Assembly: GCF_013371495.1 (NCBI RefSeq)
Contig: NZ_JABWTA010000001.1
Coordinates: forward strand, 434,001 to 498,000
Direction: 5' to 3'
DNA from: Altererythrobacter lutimaris
GTDB taxonomy: Bacteria > Pseudomonadota > Alphaproteobacteria > Sphingomonadales > Sphingomonadaceae
Length of the DNA stretch: 64,000 nt
The notes beneath the pieces are model-generated. The model ran no database searches and was not told where the DNA came from. It was given only the letters and a program-made list of their open reading frames with translations. Position numbers and translations under genes: made by a program. This document shows, piece by piece, positions 61,902 through 64,000 of the stretch (positions within the stretch are counted from its first letter, which is position 1; each line of letters starts with the position of its first letter).

Positions 61902-64000
61902 ATGACACACTATTCACTTTCGAAGGGCGCGCTTCTTTTGACCGGGGTTGCAGGTCTTGCGCTAACGGCTGGTCCGGCGCAGGCCGCTACAGGCTCTATC
62001 AGCAATATCGGCGCGACCGACCGGCCCGCGACAAACCAGTGCCGTATTTCTTTTCAAACAATCGCAACCGGTGTGGTTGCTGACAGCGGCTCAACTGACC
62101 GATACGCCGTCACTTTGGAGCAAAGCTCAGGTCTCGTCGAGCGCCAGTTCAACGATGGTGTGCAAGTGGGGTTCTCCGAAACGGAACCGCGCATATTGGA
62201 CACAGCATCTTCGCCCATTCGGGACCAGAGGTCAGTAAAGATCAGAGAGAGAACAACTGGGCCATTGCTGGGCGATATCGACAGCGTCAACATTCCCCGC
62301 TCAGTGCTCATCGCTGCGGGTGGCAATTGCGCGCTTTCAGCGCCGAATACTGCGCCAGTAATCGATGCCGGCCCTGATCAAACACAAGCGCCTAGCAACT
62401 TCCAACTCGTCGGCTCGAGCTTCGATGCCGAAAACGATGCCATCGCTTTCAATTGGACGCAGGTTTCCGGCCCTACCGCAATAATCAATTCACCGACATC
62501 GCGAACAACGAGTGTTTCTGGGCCCACGGTGTCATCTCCCACCACGCTCGTGTTCCAATTGGAAGGAACAGACGCTGCGCTCGAGACAGTTACAGATACT
62601 GTTTCAGTGACGGTGCTTCCTAATCAAGCCCCTGTCGTCGATGCTGGCCCTGACCAGACCATCGCGGGGGACAGCACCGTTACACTCGCGGGCAGCGCTA
62701 CAGACCAAGACAACGATCCGCTGATCATTCAATGGACGCAAACCGGCGGAGCAAATGTCACGCTCAGCGATCCGAGCGCGCTCAACCCGACTTTCACCGC
62801 TCCGCCCCGGGCGCGCGACGATGAGGTCCTCACATTCGAACTCAGCGCCAATGATGGCACGGTGACGACGACCGACACAGTCACCATCACTGTTGCCGGC
62901 AATGAAGCGCCCAATGTCGTCGCAGTCATCAATCCCACTTCCGGACTTGGCAATTCACAATTCACGTTGGACGGCTCCGGAACGACCGACCCTGAAGGCG
63001 ATCAGATCCTCTATGTCTGGTCGCAGGTGAGCGGACCAATCGGGACCATCGCCAATCCCAACGCAGCGGTGACAACTTTCACTGCGCCACAAGCGGGCGT
63101 CGGAGTGAACCAGACCCTGACCTTCCAGCTGACGGCTGTCGATACTTTCGATGAAAGCGACAGCGAGACAGCCAGCGCGACCCTGCTTGCGAACAGCGCC
63201 CCGGTGGCGGATGCGGGGGCTGACCAGAGCGTTGGCGGCAATTCAGTGGTAACACTTGATGGCTCGGGCTCCACGGATCCTGAAAACGATCCTCTGACCT
63301 TCACTTGGTCGCAGACGGCTGGCGCAAATGTGACCCTAAGCGATATAAACGCGGTGCAGCCGACCTTCACGACTCCCCCTGCGACTGGTCAGGACCAGAC
63401 ATTCGAATTTGAATTGCTGGTTGAGGATCGCAGCAGCGGAGGAACCTCCAATTCTGGCGGCAAGTCCCGCTTTGCACCACCACCCACAAGCTCAACAGAC
63501 ACGGTCGTCATCACAGTCCTCGCCAATCGCCCGCCGGTTGCGAATGCCGGACCCGATCAAGGCCCGGTTGATGCCGGCCAGACGGTTACGCTGGATGGCA
63601 CAGGCTCTTCCGATCCAGACAATGAAGCGCTGACCTACACCTGGGTGCAGACCAGCGGAGACGCGGTCACACTGAGCGATCCCAATTCCGCACAGCCCAC
63701 ATTTGTCGCGCCCAACGTCAATGGCGCAGTGACCTTCGAGCTTACTGTAAGCGATGGCTCCTTCTTCGCGCGTGACACTGTGAGTGTCGAGCTGCGCGCG
63801 ATCGGCTCGATCACGATCGTCCAGCAGATCATCGGCAGCGATACGCAAGTTGCCTTCACGTCGAGCCTTGCTGCACTGACGACCACGCTCAGCACCAGCG
63901 ATGGGACTGCGCAAGTCAGCGCGCAAAATGTGCCGGTGGGAACTTACACAGTGACCGCCGCTGATCTGACAAGCCTGGGCATAGGCATCACCGACATTAC
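61902..64000 (+). CDS. Large secreted PKD-repeat protein (3' end beyond the window)
   Basis: Open from ATG 61902 to the window edge, about 699 codons. A signal peptide (MTHYSLSKGALLLTG to PAQA) is followed by a 120-residue N-terminal domain with two Cys. Then come five tandem PKD/REJ-like repeats of about 93-111 residues, beginning at residues 149, 241, 334, 431 and 542. Each opens with N-x-x-P-V-x-x-AGPDQ and has a DPENDPLTFTWSQ-type core and a TDTVxITV end. Repeat 4 carries a Gly/Ser/Pro-rich insert (SGGTSNSGGKSRFAPPP). The last stretch (VPVGTYTVTAADL) starts another domain. PKD repeats mediate protein or glycan contacts at cell surfaces. Confidence 0.85.
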   Translation, partial: MTHYSLSKGALLLTGVAGLALTAGPAQAATGSISNIGATDRPATNQCRISFQTIATGVVADSGSTDRYAVTLEQSSGLVERQFNDGVQVGFSETEPRILDTASSPIRDQRSVKIRERTTGPLLGDIDSVNIPRSVLIAAGGNCALSAPNTAPVIDAGPDQTQAPSNFQLVGSSFDAENDAIAFNWTQVSGPTAIINSPTSRTTSVSGPTVSSPTTLVFQLEGTDAALETVTDTVSVTVLPNQAPVVDAGPDQTIAGDSTVTLAGSATDQDNDPLIIQWTQTGGANVTLSDPSALNPTFTAPPRARDDEVLTFELSANDGTVTTTDTVTITVAGNEAPNVVAVINPTSGLGNSQFTLDGSGTTDPEGDQILYVWSQVSGPIGTIANPNAAVTTFTAPQAGVGVNQTLTFQLTAVDTFDESDSETASATLLANSAPVADAGADQSVGGNSVVTLDGSGSTDPENDPLTFTWSQTAGANVTLSDINAVQPTFTTPPATGQDQTFEFELLVEDRSSGGTSNSGGKSRFAPPPTSSTDTVVITVLANRPPVANAGPDQGPVDAGQTVTLDGTGSSDPDNEALTYTWVQTSGDAVTLSDPNSAQPTFVAPNVNGAVTFELTVSDGSFFARDTVSVELRAIGSITIVQQIIGSDTQVAFTSSLAALTTTLSTSDGTAQVSAQNVPVGTYTVTAADLTSLGIGITDI

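Overview
The window is core chromosome of an alphaproteobacterium, most likely a sphingomonad of the Erythrobacter type. The evidence is gene content: a BciA-type divinyl (bacterio)chlorophyllide reductase that points to an aerobic anoxygenic phototroph, a COQ4 protein, an alphaproteobacterial RpoD with a long acidic insert, a DUF4170 protein, and a small Leu-rich leader in front of leuA. No insertion sequence, prophage, CRISPR array or rRNA operon was seen. Genes are tightly packed with many 1 to 14 base overlaps, and no gene-free stretch exceeds 300 bases.

Layout. 1-5 kb: a phosphate-starvation block read on the minus strand (phoR, a phosphate-selective porin with a Pho box, pstS, and pstC cut by the window edge), followed by tRNA-Glu. 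5-13 kb: recJ, a flavodoxin-like protein, an unrecognised protein paired with an AHH/HNH-type nuclease-like protein, nitronate monooxygenase, an amidohydrolase, an FkbM methyltransferase and bciA. 13-20.5 kb: a branched-chain amino acid block (leuA with an attenuation leader peptide, ilvC, ilvN, ilvB), interrupted by an L-lactate-dehydrogenase-like flavoenzyme, a DUF4329 protein and a small predicted DNA-binding protein. 20.5-36 kb: housekeeping genes (miaA, serB, coq4, a drug exporter, purL, xseB, ispA, coaD, a periplasmic cyclophilin, queA-tgt, chorismate mutase, an S9 peptidase). 36-51.7 kb: rpsD with a structured leader, trmJ, nrdR, glyA, rpiB, a ParA-like ATPase, rpoD-dnaG, a YqeY protein, carA-orf-carB and greA. 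51.7-58 kb: a four-gene set of small membrane/envelope-stress proteins, eno, a MarR-type regulator preceded by a coupled small ORF, ribH, and a ribB fused to a helix-turn-helix domain.

58-64 kb is the least ordinary part. A near-palindromic 16-base motif (TGCCACAGATATGGCA, with small variations) precedes each of three plus-strand transcription units: an unrecognised probable exported protein, a histidine kinase/LuxR-type response regulator pair, and a large secreted PKD-repeat protein that runs off the window. I infer that this is a self-contained signalling module in which the response regulator binds the motif and controls all three units, including its own. Immediately before it lies a degenerate tRNA 3'-end-like sequence that may mark an old integration boundary.

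Other points worth attention are the perfect 20-base palindrome at the start of the HTH-ribB gene, the SeqA-N-like/RAMA-like protein inside the ilv block, and the coupled small gene between carA and carB. All assignments come from reading the translated sequence; no database search was run.
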